DNA of 61,114 bases from an uncultured Acidobacteriota bacterium (GTDB taxonomy: Bacteria > Acidobacteriota > Terriglobia > Terriglobales > Acidobacteriaceae): contig CAINND010000061.1 of assembly GCA_903851035.1 (NCBI GenBank), forward strand, positions 1-61,114. Reading direction: 5' to 3'. Numbering within the stretch: the stretch's first letter is position 1; each line of letters starts with the position of its first letter. The notes below the pieces were generated by a model. It worked only from the letters and a program-made list of their open reading frames with translations, had not been told where the DNA came from and did not search any database. A program made the translations under genes and the position numbers. Shown here piece after piece: positions 15,624 to 23,616 of this stretch.

Positions 15624-16193
15624 ATGACTGAGCCAACGACCCCATTTCTGCTGCGCGATTACGAAAAGAAAGACTTCGACGCGCTCTTTAAGCTCGACCG
15701 CCTGTGCTTTGAGCCGGGCATCGCTTACAGCCGTCCGGAGCTTTCCAGCTTCATCGAGCAGCGCCGCAGCTTCACCCTGGTTGCCGAATTTCCCGCCGAG
15801 CCCGCGCTCCACATCGCCACCACGGATGACGCCTCCATGGAAGCAGCCGCCGAGGCCGAGCGCTACGAGGCCGGACAGCGCCAGGCCCACGCCGAAGTGC
15901 GCGGCCCCATCGCCGGCTTCGTAACCTATCACCTGCAAAAGCAGGAGTACGGACACATCATCACCCTCGACGTGCATCCCGAGGCGCGCCGCCAGCGGCT
16001 GGGCTCGCAACTGATTGCCGCTGTCTGCGAGCGCCTGCGCAAGCGCACGGCCTTCATGGTTGTCTTGGAGGTCGCGGTGAACAATCATCCCGCGCTGGCC
16101 TTCTATGAGCGCCACGGCTTCAAAAAGGTCAAAGTCCTCGAGCGTTATTACAACCGCGACGTGGACGCCATCTTCATGACCAAGCGCCTGTAG
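15624..16193 (+). CDS. GNAT-family N-acetyltransferase (RimI-like)
   Basis: A 189-residue acetyltransferase. The GNAT fold is visible: LLRDYEKKDFDALFKLDRLCF (alpha1 region), GFVTYHLQKQEYGHIITLDVHPEARRQRLGSQLI with the acetyl-CoA pyrophosphate loop (R/Q-x-x-R/G-x-x-S/L, here RRQRLGSQL), and NNHPALAFYERHGFKKVKVLERYY at the C-terminus. That ending is typical of the RimI branch. An acidic/Ala-rich insert (about residues 70-95) lengthens it. The target (ribosomal protein or small molecule) cannot be told. It starts 75 bp after rlmN. Confidence 0.85.
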   Translation: MTEPTTPFLLRDYEKKDFDALFKLDRLCFEPGIAYSRPELSSFIEQRRSFTLVAEFPAEPALHIATTDDASMEAAAEAERYEAGQRQAHAEVRGPIAGFVTYHLQKQEYGHIITLDVHPEARRQRLGSQLIAAVCERLRKRTAFMVVLEVAVNNHPALAFYERHGFKKVKVLERYYNRDVDAIFMTKRL

Positions 16194-16429
16194 GTTTTGC
16201 CCTGGCGAAGTTAGACGAGTAAGAATTCCGTGGCGCTCTTACGCCGCTCACCTTGATGACAAAGTTGAATAAAAAGATATGTCATTGCGACCGAAACGCC
16301 GCAGGCGCGTAGTGGAGCAACCTTATGTTCTGCTCTACCCAGATACAAAAGGTAGTTCGACGACGCACCCTAACCACGGCTGCTGCGCTCACCATGACAT
16401 TTCGTAAGTTTGCGATCTCCCGAGGCTGG
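16194..16429. other. Intergenic region with a possible dispersed repeat
   Basis: This 236-bp gap between convergent genes holds CATTGCGACCGAAACGCCGC followed by GGCGCGTAGTGGAGCAACC (about 16283-16323). The layout resembles the short 'cattgcga...gcaacc' palindromic elements scattered through several bacterial genomes. The match is by general appearance only, and no second copy occurs in this window. Confidence 0.3.
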
Positions 16430-17629
16430 TCAGCAGCCTGAGCGGCGCTCGTAGGCCGCCGCTCTTCGCCGCGCGCCCATGGCGTGCACCACCAGCGCCA
16501 TGGCCAAAAACATCAACGCCATCGCGCAGACGCCCGTCCACAGCCATCTCGCCCAGGCCATCGTGCTGGCGGCCGAGCCCGCCGCCCCGCCCAAAAAGAA
16601 GACGATCATGTAGACGGTGTTCAGCCGGCTGCGGGCGCCCACCACCAGCGAGAAGATGCGCGTCTGGTTGCCGATGTGCATCGTCTGCTGCCCCATATCC
16701 AGCACCAGCACGCCCACAATCAGCCCGGCCATCCAGTACCCGGCGGCCCACAGCACCACGTAGGCCGCGCTCAGCAGAAGGATGCCGCACAGCACCACAA
16801 ACCTAGCGCCGCGTTTATCCGCCACGCGCCCCGCCACGCTGGCGGCCAACGCTCCGGCCGCGCCCAGCACGCCAAAGCTGCCCGCCGCTCCCGCGCCAAG
16901 ATGGTAGTGCGGCGTGCTCAGCAGAAAGGCCAGGTTCGTCCAGAAGGAGGCGAAAGCCGCAAAGCACAAGCCGCCCACCAGAGCGGATTCCCTGAGCGCG
17001 GGCTGTTCGACGGTCAGCCTCCAAAGCGATGCCACGGCCTCGCCGTACTTCACCGGATGCGTCGGCGGCAACTTGGGCAGCCTCCAATGCAGTAGCGGCA
17101 CGAACAGCAGGGTAAACACCCCGGCCACCACGAAGACGCCGCGCCAGCCCACAAACATCGCCAGCCATCCGGCGGCGGTGCGGCTCAGGATGATTCCCAG
17201 GATCAGCCCGGTCATCACCGTGCCGATGGCGCGCCCGCTCTGCTCGGGCGGCACCAGCTCCGGAGCGATCGGCACAATCACATGTGTTACCGCTGAAGTC
17301 GTGCCAATCACCACACTGGCCGCGGCCAGCATCATGAGCGACGGCGCTGCGGCCGCCACAAGCATGGCCACTCCCACGGCGGCAAAGAGCTTGGTAATCA
17401 AACTGCGCCGCTCGGCCACGTCGCCCAATGGAACAAAAAGCAAAATTCCCACGGCGTAGCCCAACTGCGTCGCCACGGCCACCGCACCCGTCTGCGCGCT
17501 GCTGGCATGGAAGCTGCGGCTGATCTCATACAGCAGCGGCTGGTTGTAGTAGATGGCGGCCACGCTGGTGCCGCTGGCCATGCCCAGGAAGGGAAGCAAT
17601 CCGCGATGAATTTTCGGTGTGGCGGGCAC
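16430..17629 (-). CDS. MFS transporter (12-helix, drug/sugar efflux type)
   Basis: A 399-residue major facilitator with about 12 helices. No ATG fits near the front, so the GTG at 17629 is chosen: it lies 8 bp past the symporter stop, has GAGCAGG upstream and gives a normal MFS length. Longer in-frame extensions run inside the symporter gene and read as its shadow. Family signs are GILLFVPLGDVAERRSLITKL (motif A, G-x-L-x-D-x-x-x-R) after helix 2 and GRVADKRGARFVVL after helix 8. It is next to the symporter and peptidoglycan-hydrolase genes, so it may move a cell-wall sugar or peptide, though that is inferred only from position. Confidence 0.85.
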   Translation of the reverse strand: MPATPKIHRGLLPFLGMASGTSVAAIYYNQPLLYEISRSFHASSAQTGAVAVATQLGYAVGILLFVPLGDVAERRSLITKLFAAVGVAMLVAAAAPSLMMLAAASVVIGTTSAVTHVIVPIAPELVPPEQSGRAIGTVMTGLILGIILSRTAAGWLAMFVGWRGVFVVAGVFTLLFVPLLHWRLPKLPPTHPVKYGEAVASLWRLTVEQPALRESALVGGLCFAAFASFWTNLAFLLSTPHYHLGAGAAGSFGVLGAAGALAASVAGRVADKRGARFVVLCGILLLSAAYVVLWAAGYWMAGLIVGVLVLDMGQQTMHIGNQTRIFSLVVGARSRLNTVYMIVFFLGGAAGSAASTMAWARWLWTGVCAMALMFLAMALVVHAMGARRRAAAYERRSGC

Positions 17630-17637
17630 AGTACAGT

Positions 17638-19113
17638 TTATACCTGCTCTGATTTTGCCCGCGCAGGCAGCACTAGGCTGGCCGCATAGCCTACGCCAAA
17701 GGTCAGCGCCGAGCCCAGCGGCACATACCACGGATACGGCACATGCGTGCACTGCCACAGGTACAGGTTCAGCACAAAGCCGCACAGCATGCCCAGCATC
17801 GCGCCATTCTCCGTGGCGCGCCTGGTCAGCACGCCCAGCAGGAAAACTCCCAGCAGCGATCCATAGGCCACCGACGCAATGGACAATCCCATCTCCAGCA
17901 CGCGTCCGCCGCTGCGCGCCACAATGGCCAGCCCGAACAGCACCAGCGCCCAGCCCACGGTGGCCTTGCGCCCAAGCAGCACTCGGCTTGCCTCGCTGGA
18001 TTCCGGCTTCCAGCGTCCGTAGAAGTCCACCACGGTAATCGAGCTCAACGAATTCAAAGCCGCGCTCAGGTTGCCCATCGCCGCGGCCAGTATGGCGGAG
18101 ATCATCAGCCCGCTGACCCCGTGCGGTAGATAGGTAAGTATGAATGTAGGAAAGATGCGGTCCGTGCGCTGAAAGGCCACCGTCGGCGGATACGCCCTGT
18201 AGAAGACCCACAGCACCGTGCCAATCAACAGGAAGAGCGCGAACTGCGCCAGCACCAGCCCGCCGCTCACCATCAGCGCCAGCTTTGCCTGCCGCTCACT
18301 GCGAGAGGCCAGCAGCCGCTGCACAATCAACTGATCCGTGCCGTGGCTCGCCGTCGTCAGGAACGCGCCGCCAATCAGCCCGGACCAGAACGTGTACGTC
18401 GCGTGCGGCGCAAACGAAAAATCAAAGACGCGGAATTTGTTTGCCGCGACGGCCGCCGTGTGCACGGTCGTCCATCCGCCGGGCAGCATGTGCAGCATCA
18501 CCAGCAACCCCGCGACGGAGCCCGTCACGTACACCGCAAGCTGCACCACGTCCGTCCAGATGACGGCCGCCATGCCGCCCTTGAAGGTGTACACCAGCGT
18601 CAGCAAGGTGACGATGGCGATGGCCGCCACGTCGCGTGCAAAGTCGCCCAATCCGCCCAGTGCGCCGCCCAGCGCGATGCCCACCACAATGGCGACGGCG
18701 AATACTCGCACACCTTCGGCAGCCGCGCGCGTCAGCAGGAACAGCCCCGCGGTCAGTCCGCGCAGCCGCTGACCAAAGCGCCGCTCAATCAACTGATAGG
18801 CCGTCACCAACTGGCCGCGAAAGTACGGCGGAATCAGCAGCACGCAGATCAGCGCGCGCCCGACGAGGTATCCAATTGCCAGTTGCAGAAAGCGGAAGTC
18901 GTGTTCGTAGGCCATTCCCGGCACGCTGATGATGGTCAGCGTGCTGGTCTCGGCAGCCACAATGGAAAGCGAGATCGCCCACCAGGGAATCGTTTGCCCG
19001 GCCAGAAAGTAGCCACGCACCGTCGTCTGCCGCCGCCGGAAGTGCATGCCGAAGGCGGTCACCAGCCCCAGGTACAGCGCGATCACCGCCAGGTCGAGCC
19101 CGTTCAGTCCCAT
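17638..19113 (-). CDS. Sodium:solute symporter (SSS family)
   Basis: A 491-residue inner-membrane symporter with about 13 helices. SSS-type sequences include GYFLAGQTIPWWAISLSIVAAETSTLTIISVPG (helices 2-3, the Na+-site region) and the motif around helices 5-6 RGLTAGLFLLTRAAAEGVRVFAVA. It is followed 8 bp later by the MFS gene and preceded, 56 bp upstream on the same strand, by the AmiE-NamZ fusion. In other bacteria SSS members sit beside NamZ or MurNAc-catabolic genes, so uptake of MurNAc or another muropeptide sugar is a reasonable hypothesis. Confidence 0.88.
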   Translation of the reverse strand: MGLNGLDLAVIALYLGLVTAFGMHFRRRQTTVRGYFLAGQTIPWWAISLSIVAAETSTLTIISVPGMAYEHDFRFLQLAIGYLVGRALICVLLIPPYFRGQLVTAYQLIERRFGQRLRGLTAGLFLLTRAAAEGVRVFAVAIVVGIALGGALGGLGDFARDVAAIAIVTLLTLVYTFKGGMAAVIWTDVVQLAVYVTGSVAGLLVMLHMLPGGWTTVHTAAVAANKFRVFDFSFAPHATYTFWSGLIGGAFLTTASHGTDQLIVQRLLASRSERQAKLALMVSGGLVLAQFALFLLIGTVLWVFYRAYPPTVAFQRTDRIFPTFILTYLPHGVSGLMISAILAAAMGNLSAALNSLSSITVVDFYGRWKPESSEASRVLLGRKATVGWALVLFGLAIVARSGGRVLEMGLSIASVAYGSLLGVFLLGVLTRRATENGAMLGMLCGFVLNLYLWQCTHVPYPWYVPLGSALTFGVGYAASLVLPARAKSEQV

Positions 19114-19169
19114 CGGCAGTGCCCGCTCCTTCCGCTCACAAGATAGCTATGAATCAATATTTCCATCCA

Positions 19170-21515
19170 TCAATATAGAAGATACTTCGCGCGCCGCTTC
19201 TCAAACTCTACCAGCGCCGCCTGCCAGCCTCGCGCGATCTCCCTCGGGTCCACGCCCTCCGCCAGAGCCTTCGCGCTCCGGGCATTCACCATCAGCCGGT
19301 CCAGGTTCTTCAGCTCAAACTTTGCGGGATACAACTCATGCAACGCCGCCGCCAACTCCAGCCCCATCTCCACCGCATCCAGAGCCTCACGGTCGGTCAC
19401 TGTCATCCGCACGCCCTGGCACAGCTGGTGCGCATACGTCGCGCTCGTGGGAGTAAACTCCGTGGCCGCGAACGTCACGCCCTGTATCCCACGCGCGTTC
19501 AACTTCGCCGCCAGCTCCGCGCCCTTCACCCACGGCGCGCCCACCACTTCAAACGGAGTCTCCGTCCCGCGCCCCACGCTCAGGTTCATCATCTCGATCA
19601 TCCCCACGCCGGGATACAGCGTCGCCTCGGTCAAGCTGCGCAGGTTTGGCGAAGGGCTCACCCACCGGAGCCCCGTCGCGTCCATCCACTCCTCTCGCCT
19701 CCAGCCCTCCATCTTCACCACCGTCAGCCGCGCGCCAATTCCGCGTTCGCCGTTGTAGTAGCCGGCCAGCTCGCCCATGGTCATGCCGTGCCGCACCGGA
19801 ACCGCACCGTAATTCGTAAAGTCCTCGCGCCCGGGATCGCTCACCGGACCCTGCACCAGCCTCCCACTCACCGGGTTCGGCCGGTCCAGCACGATGATCG
19901 GCACGTTGGCCTTCGCCGCCGCCTCCAGGAAATACCCAAGCGTCGTCTCATAGGTGTAAAAGTGCACGCCCGCATCGGCAATGTCGAACGCGATCACGTC
20001 CACCCCGGCCAGCACCTCTGCGCGCGGACGCCGCTGCGCATCCGTCGCGCCATACACGCTGTACACCGGCACGCCCGTTGCCCCGTCGCGGCCATCGCCA
20101 ACCTTCGTGGTGTCCAGTTGCCCGGCCAGTCCATGCTCGGGAGTAAAGATCGCCGTCAGCTTCAACCCTTCGGCGTGCGCGATCAGATCAATATCGCGCG
20201 CGCCCTCCTCATCCACGCCCGTCTGGTTGGTCACCAGCGCCACGCGAGTCACCGCGCGCCCCGCTTGCCGCAGCACGGCAAAGCCGTGAGCTTTCAACAC
20301 CTCGATCCCCGTGCGCACCGCTGCCGCTTGCGGCTTTGCTCCCTCCATTGTTCCAACGCCCAGCGCGCGCGCCGCCTCCGTGGATACCCGTGCCCGCAGC
20401 GCGCTCGGAATCCGCTTGCCATTCGGGTGCACGGCGTTGCTCAGCAGAATCACGTAGCTGCGTGAGGCGGGATCGATCCATATGGATGTTCCGGTAAATC
20501 CCGTGTGGCCGAACGATGTCGCACCGAACAGTTCACCGCGCGGAGCCGAAAACGCCGAGTGGATATCCCATCCCAATCCTCTCTGCACATCGCCCGCCAC
20601 GCTCTTTGGCTGCTGCGGAGTGGTCATCAGCCGCAGCGTCTGTGGGGTCAGCAAGCGTCCCGCGCCCAGCATCTCCTCGGCGAACTTCGCCAAATCGTCG
20701 GCGCTGGAAAACACTCCCGCATGGCCCGCCACGCCGCCCATGCGCTGCGCCGTGGGATCGTGCACCACTCCGCGCAGCCAGTTTCCATGCTCGTCACGGT
20801 CGGTCGGAGCGATCCTCGGCCGCCACTCCGCCGGAGGCAGGTATCGCGTCTCACTCATCCCGAGCGGTGCAAAAATCCTGCGCGCGGCGTACTCGTCCAA
20901 GCTCAGGCCGCTCAGCTTCTCCACCACAAATCCCAGAACAATGTAGTTGATGTCGCTGTACGAAAAATGCGTCCCCGGTGCGTGCAGAGGACGCTCCTGC
21001 ATCGCCATCCTGTACGCCGTCTCGCGCCCCGTCCACTTCTCGCGCAGGTCAAGGTCTTCGCGCAGTCCGCTGGTGTGCGTCAGTAGCTCGCGAATGCTAA
21101 TCGCCTGTTTGCCGTTGGCGGCGAACTCCGGCAGATACTTCGCCACCGGGTCATCCAGTCCAACCTTGCCCTCTTCGATCAGCTGCGTCACGGCCACGGC
21201 GGTTGCCACGCACTTGGTCAGGCTGGCCAGGTCGAAGACAGTGTCCTCGGTCATCGCCTCGCTGGCGGGTTCCACCGCGCGCCGCCCAAAGGCCTTGCGA
21301 TGCACCACCTGCCCGTCGTGCCCCACCAGCACCACCGCCCCGGGAATCACGCCGCGCTCCACTGCCTGTGCAATCGCCGCGTCTACGGCGGAAAAATCGT
21401 ACTGCTTGGCCTGTTGCTCAGTGGCCCCCACCTGCGCCGCGCACACCCCGGCCAGGCACAGCAGGGCAGCCATCAGCAGCAGCGTCCGGTGCAAAGGATT
21501 CTTCAGCAACCGCAT
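19170..21515 (-). CDS. Fusion of serine amidase (AmiE-like, beta-lactamase fold) and exo-beta-N-acetylmuramidase (NamZ, DUF1343)
   Basis: A 781-residue exported two-domain hydrolase. Signal peptide: MRLLKNPLHRTLLLMAALLC to about residue 27. Domain 1 (about 35-385) is a class C beta-lactamase/S12 fold with S98-LT-K101, Y186-S-D188 and H337-T-G339 as the three active-site motifs. Domain 2 (about 401-781) is DUF1343: VALVTNQTG, AIFTPEHGLAG, FDIADAGVHFYTYETTL, VLDRPNPVSG, WVSPSPNLRS and SVGRGTETPFEVVGAPW. In Bacillus subtilis the same activities are separate proteins, AmiE (YbbE) and NamZ (YbbC), encoded beside nagZ. Here they are fused and divergent from nagZ. Start 21515 has GGGAGG nine nt upstream; ATG 21521 is nearly as good. 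Catalytic roles are assigned by homology. Confidence 0.85.
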   Translation of the reverse strand: MRLLKNPLHRTLLLMAALLCLAGVCAAQVGATEQQAKQYDFSAVDAAIAQAVERGVIPGAVVLVGHDGQVVHRKAFGRRAVEPASEAMTEDTVFDLASLTKCVATAVAVTQLIEEGKVGLDDPVAKYLPEFAANGKQAISIRELLTHTSGLREDLDLREKWTGRETAYRMAMQERPLHAPGTHFSYSDINYIVLGFVVEKLSGLSLDEYAARRIFAPLGMSETRYLPPAEWRPRIAPTDRDEHGNWLRGVVHDPTAQRMGGVAGHAGVFSSADDLAKFAEEMLGAGRLLTPQTLRLMTTPQQPKSVAGDVQRGLGWDIHSAFSAPRGELFGATSFGHTGFTGTSIWIDPASRSYVILLSNAVHPNGKRIPSALRARVSTEAARALGVGTMEGAKPQAAAVRTGIEVLKAHGFAVLRQAGRAVTRVALVTNQTGVDEEGARDIDLIAHAEGLKLTAIFTPEHGLAGQLDTTKVGDGRDGATGVPVYSVYGATDAQRRPRAEVLAGVDVIAFDIADAGVHFYTYETTLGYFLEAAAKANVPIIVLDRPNPVSGRLVQGPVSDPGREDFTNYGAVPVRHGMTMGELAGYYNGERGIGARLTVVKMEGWRREEWMDATGLRWVSPSPNLRSLTEATLYPGVGMIEMMNLSVGRGTETPFEVVGAPWVKGAELAAKLNARGIQGVTFAATEFTPTSATYAHQLCQGVRMTVTDREALDAVEMGLELAAALHELYPAKFELKNLDRLMVNARSAKALAEGVDPREIARGWQAALVEFEKRRAKYLLY

Positions 21516-21678
21516 GGGCATCAGCCTCCCGCCAACTTGCAGGCGTCGGATCATCATTTGTACCACGCACGGCGGCCTTGCCGGGTGCCCACGCCGCGCC
21601 TCAAACTTTTCTCCCCAGAGTTTGCCCACAGGTATACGTTTTTTCTTGCGTGGGTGGGCTTTGGCCGCCGGGGGTGCT
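21516..21678. promoter_or_regulatory. Shared divergent promoter region of the muropeptide-salvage locus
   Basis: These 163 bp are the only non-coding DNA between the divergent amiE-namZ fusion and nagZ, so both promoters must lie here or within the 5' coding ends. I see no convincing -35/-10 pair or operator dyad by eye. Confidence 0.4.
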
Positions 21679-23580
21679 ATGGTTTTTGTCATGCGGAAAT
21701 CGCTGCAACTGCTTGTCTCGCTCTTGGTCCTCACCAGCTTCGCTCTCGCCCGGCCTTTGGCCGAGGTTCGTCCTGCCGATGCCCGCGGCGATGACGTTGC
21801 CGACGCTGCTGCCGCCGCCGATCCCACTGGCGCGCGCTGGGCGCAGCGCACGCTGGCGCACATGACGCTGGAGGAGAAGGTTGGCCAGCTCTTCATGGTC
21901 TGGGCCAAGGTCGATTTCTGGAATCTGAATGGCGCGGAGTTCATCAAGCTGCGCGACCAGATGCACAAGTATCATCTCGGCTCCTGGGGAATCACCGCCC
22001 CCACGGAGAGCGGTCTGCTTGTCCGTCCCAGTCCGCTGGAGACCGCCGCGGTCATCAACCAGCTTCAGCGGGAGAGCGAACTGCCCCTGCTCTTTGCCGC
22101 CGACTTCGAGCGCGGCCTGCCCATGCGTTTGCGCGGAGGCACCGTCTTTCCGCACGCCATGGCCTTCGGCGCGGCCGGCAACGCTGACTACGCCTATCAG
22201 TTCGGACGCGTCAGTGCCGCAGAGGCCCGCGCCATCGGCGTGCATTGGAATTTCTTTCCCGACGCCGACGTCAACTCCAATCCCAACAATCCCATCATCA
22301 ACACCCGCGCCTTTGGCGAAGACCCCGCCGAGGTCAGCCAGCTTGTAGCGGCCTACATCCGCGGCGCGCGCGAGGTCGGCGGCCTCACCACGGCCAAGCA
22401 CTTTCCCGGCCACGGAGACACCGACACCGACACGCATCTCGCCGTCGGCCGCGTCAACGGGTCACTCGAGCGCCTCAACCGGGTGGAGCTGCCGCCCTTC
22501 CGCGCCGCCATCGCCGCCGGGGTGGATTCCATCATGGTCGGCCATCTCATCGTGCCCGCTCTCGAACCCGACACCTCGAAGGTCGCCACCATCTCATCGC
22601 GCATCAGCACCACGCTGCTCAAGCAGCAGATGGGCTTCACCGGCATCGTCGTCACCGACGCGCTGGATATGAACGGACTGACTAAAATCTTTGGCGGCAA
22701 CTCGCCGGCCACCAGCGGACGCGCCGCCGTCATGGCCCTCAAGGCCGGTGCCGATTACCTCATCATCCCCGGCGATCTCGACGGCGCCTACAACGGCGTC
22801 ATCATGGCCGTGCGCTCCGGCGAGCTTACCGAGCAGCGCATTGACCAGAGCGTGCTCAAGCTGCTGCAAGCCAAGGCCGCGCTCGGACTGCACAAAAACC
22901 GCCTCGTCGATCTCAACGCCATCAACCAGCTTCTCAGCCAGCCGGAAAGCGTCGCCGTCGCCCAGCATGTCGCGGAAGACGCCATCACCCTGGTGCACCA
23001 GTCGGAGGCGCATGCCCGCCGCCTGCTGCCCCTGCCGCGCACCGCTCCCATCACGCAGCAGTACGTCTACCATCCGGCGGTCGCGGCCGCCAATCACATC
23101 CTGCTGCTGGTTTTTACTGATGACGCCCGTGGCGAAAATGGCCGCGCCTTGTTACGCGAGATGCGCCAGCGCGCACCGGATGCCCGTGTGATTTTCGTGG
23201 ATGACGCGCTCAGCCGCTCGGTGGCTCCGCAGGTGATGGAGGCCGTTGCCGCCGCCGAGCGCGTGGTGGCCGCCGTTTACGTCGGCCCCTCGGGCGGCAA
23301 GGGAGAAGGCACGCCCACGCTCGATCGCTCGCCCTCGTCGCTGCTCGTCAGCGTGCTGCGCGGCGCGGCGGAAAAGACCGTCTTCCTCGCCATGGGCAGC
23401 CCTTACATTCTGGCGCAGTACCCGACGGCCAGCGCCTCGGTCTGCGCCTTCTCCAACGCCACCGTCAGTGAGGCGGCTGTCGTGCGCTTCCTCTTTGGAG
23501 AGATTCCCGCCCGCGGACGCATGCCAGTCACCGTCCCCGGCGTGGTCAATCGCCAAGCTTCGGCGCAACCCGAGCAGTAG
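21679..23580 (+). CDS. nagZ: Glycoside hydrolase family 3 beta-N-acetylglucosaminidase (NagZ)
   Basis: A 633-residue exported GH3 enzyme that should remove non-reducing GlcNAc from muropeptides. Signal peptide MVFVMRKSLQLLVSLLVLTS to about residue 25. The catalytic barrel has the NagZ signature KHFPGHG from K240, followed by DTDTDTHLAVG (the mobile loop Asp-His dyad region), and the nucleophile D327 in VVTDALDMNG. A C-terminal GH3_C domain (about 420-633, VFLAMGSPYILAQYP) is present, as in the two-domain NagZ of Bacillus (~640 aa), not the ~340-aa cytosolic proteobacterial form. ATG 21679 has GGGGG 5 nt upstream; ATG 21691 is an alternative. It is divergent from the AmiE-NamZ fusion. Confidence 0.9.
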   Translation: MVFVMRKSLQLLVSLLVLTSFALARPLAEVRPADARGDDVADAAAAADPTGARWAQRTLAHMTLEEKVGQLFMVWAKVDFWNLNGAEFIKLRDQMHKYHLGSWGITAPTESGLLVRPSPLETAAVINQLQRESELPLLFAADFERGLPMRLRGGTVFPHAMAFGAAGNADYAYQFGRVSAAEARAIGVHWNFFPDADVNSNPNNPIINTRAFGEDPAEVSQLVAAYIRGAREVGGLTTAKHFPGHGDTDTDTHLAVGRVNGSLERLNRVELPPFRAAIAAGVDSIMVGHLIVPALEPDTSKVATISSRISTTLLKQQMGFTGIVVTDALDMNGLTKIFGGNSPATSGRAAVMALKAGADYLIIPGDLDGAYNGVIMAVRSGELTEQRIDQSVLKLLQAKAALGLHKNRLVDLNAINQLLSQPESVAVAQHVAEDAITLVHQSEAHARRLLPLPRTAPITQQYVYHPAVAAANHILLLVFTDDARGENGRALLREMRQRAPDARVIFVDDALSRSVAPQVMEAVAAAERVVAAVYVGPSGGKGEGTPTLDRSPSSLLVSVLRGAAEKTVFLAMGSPYILAQYPTASASVCAFSNATVSEAAVVRFLFGEIPARGRMPVTVPGVVNRQASAQPEQ

Positions 23581-23616
23581 AGCTGAGGCCTTTGCGCGGC
23601 CGCGCGGTGCGTTGAA

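Noticed and set aside
17630-18211. Upstream extension of the MFS frame
   Set aside because: It reads inside the symporter gene and has no transporter-like sequence.
19170-20310. The DUF1343 half as an independent gene
   Set aside because: The frame is continuous from the beta-lactamase-fold domain with no internal ribosome site or stop, so a genuine fusion is preferred.
20947-21678. Upstream extension of the NagZ frame
   Set aside because: It is antisense to the AmiE-like domain; NagZ similarity and a signal peptide begin at 21679.
21516-21968. 151-residue N-terminal extension of the AmiE-NamZ frame
   Set aside because: It overlaps the nagZ leader antisense; a signal peptide and GGGAGG site at 21515 mark the real start.
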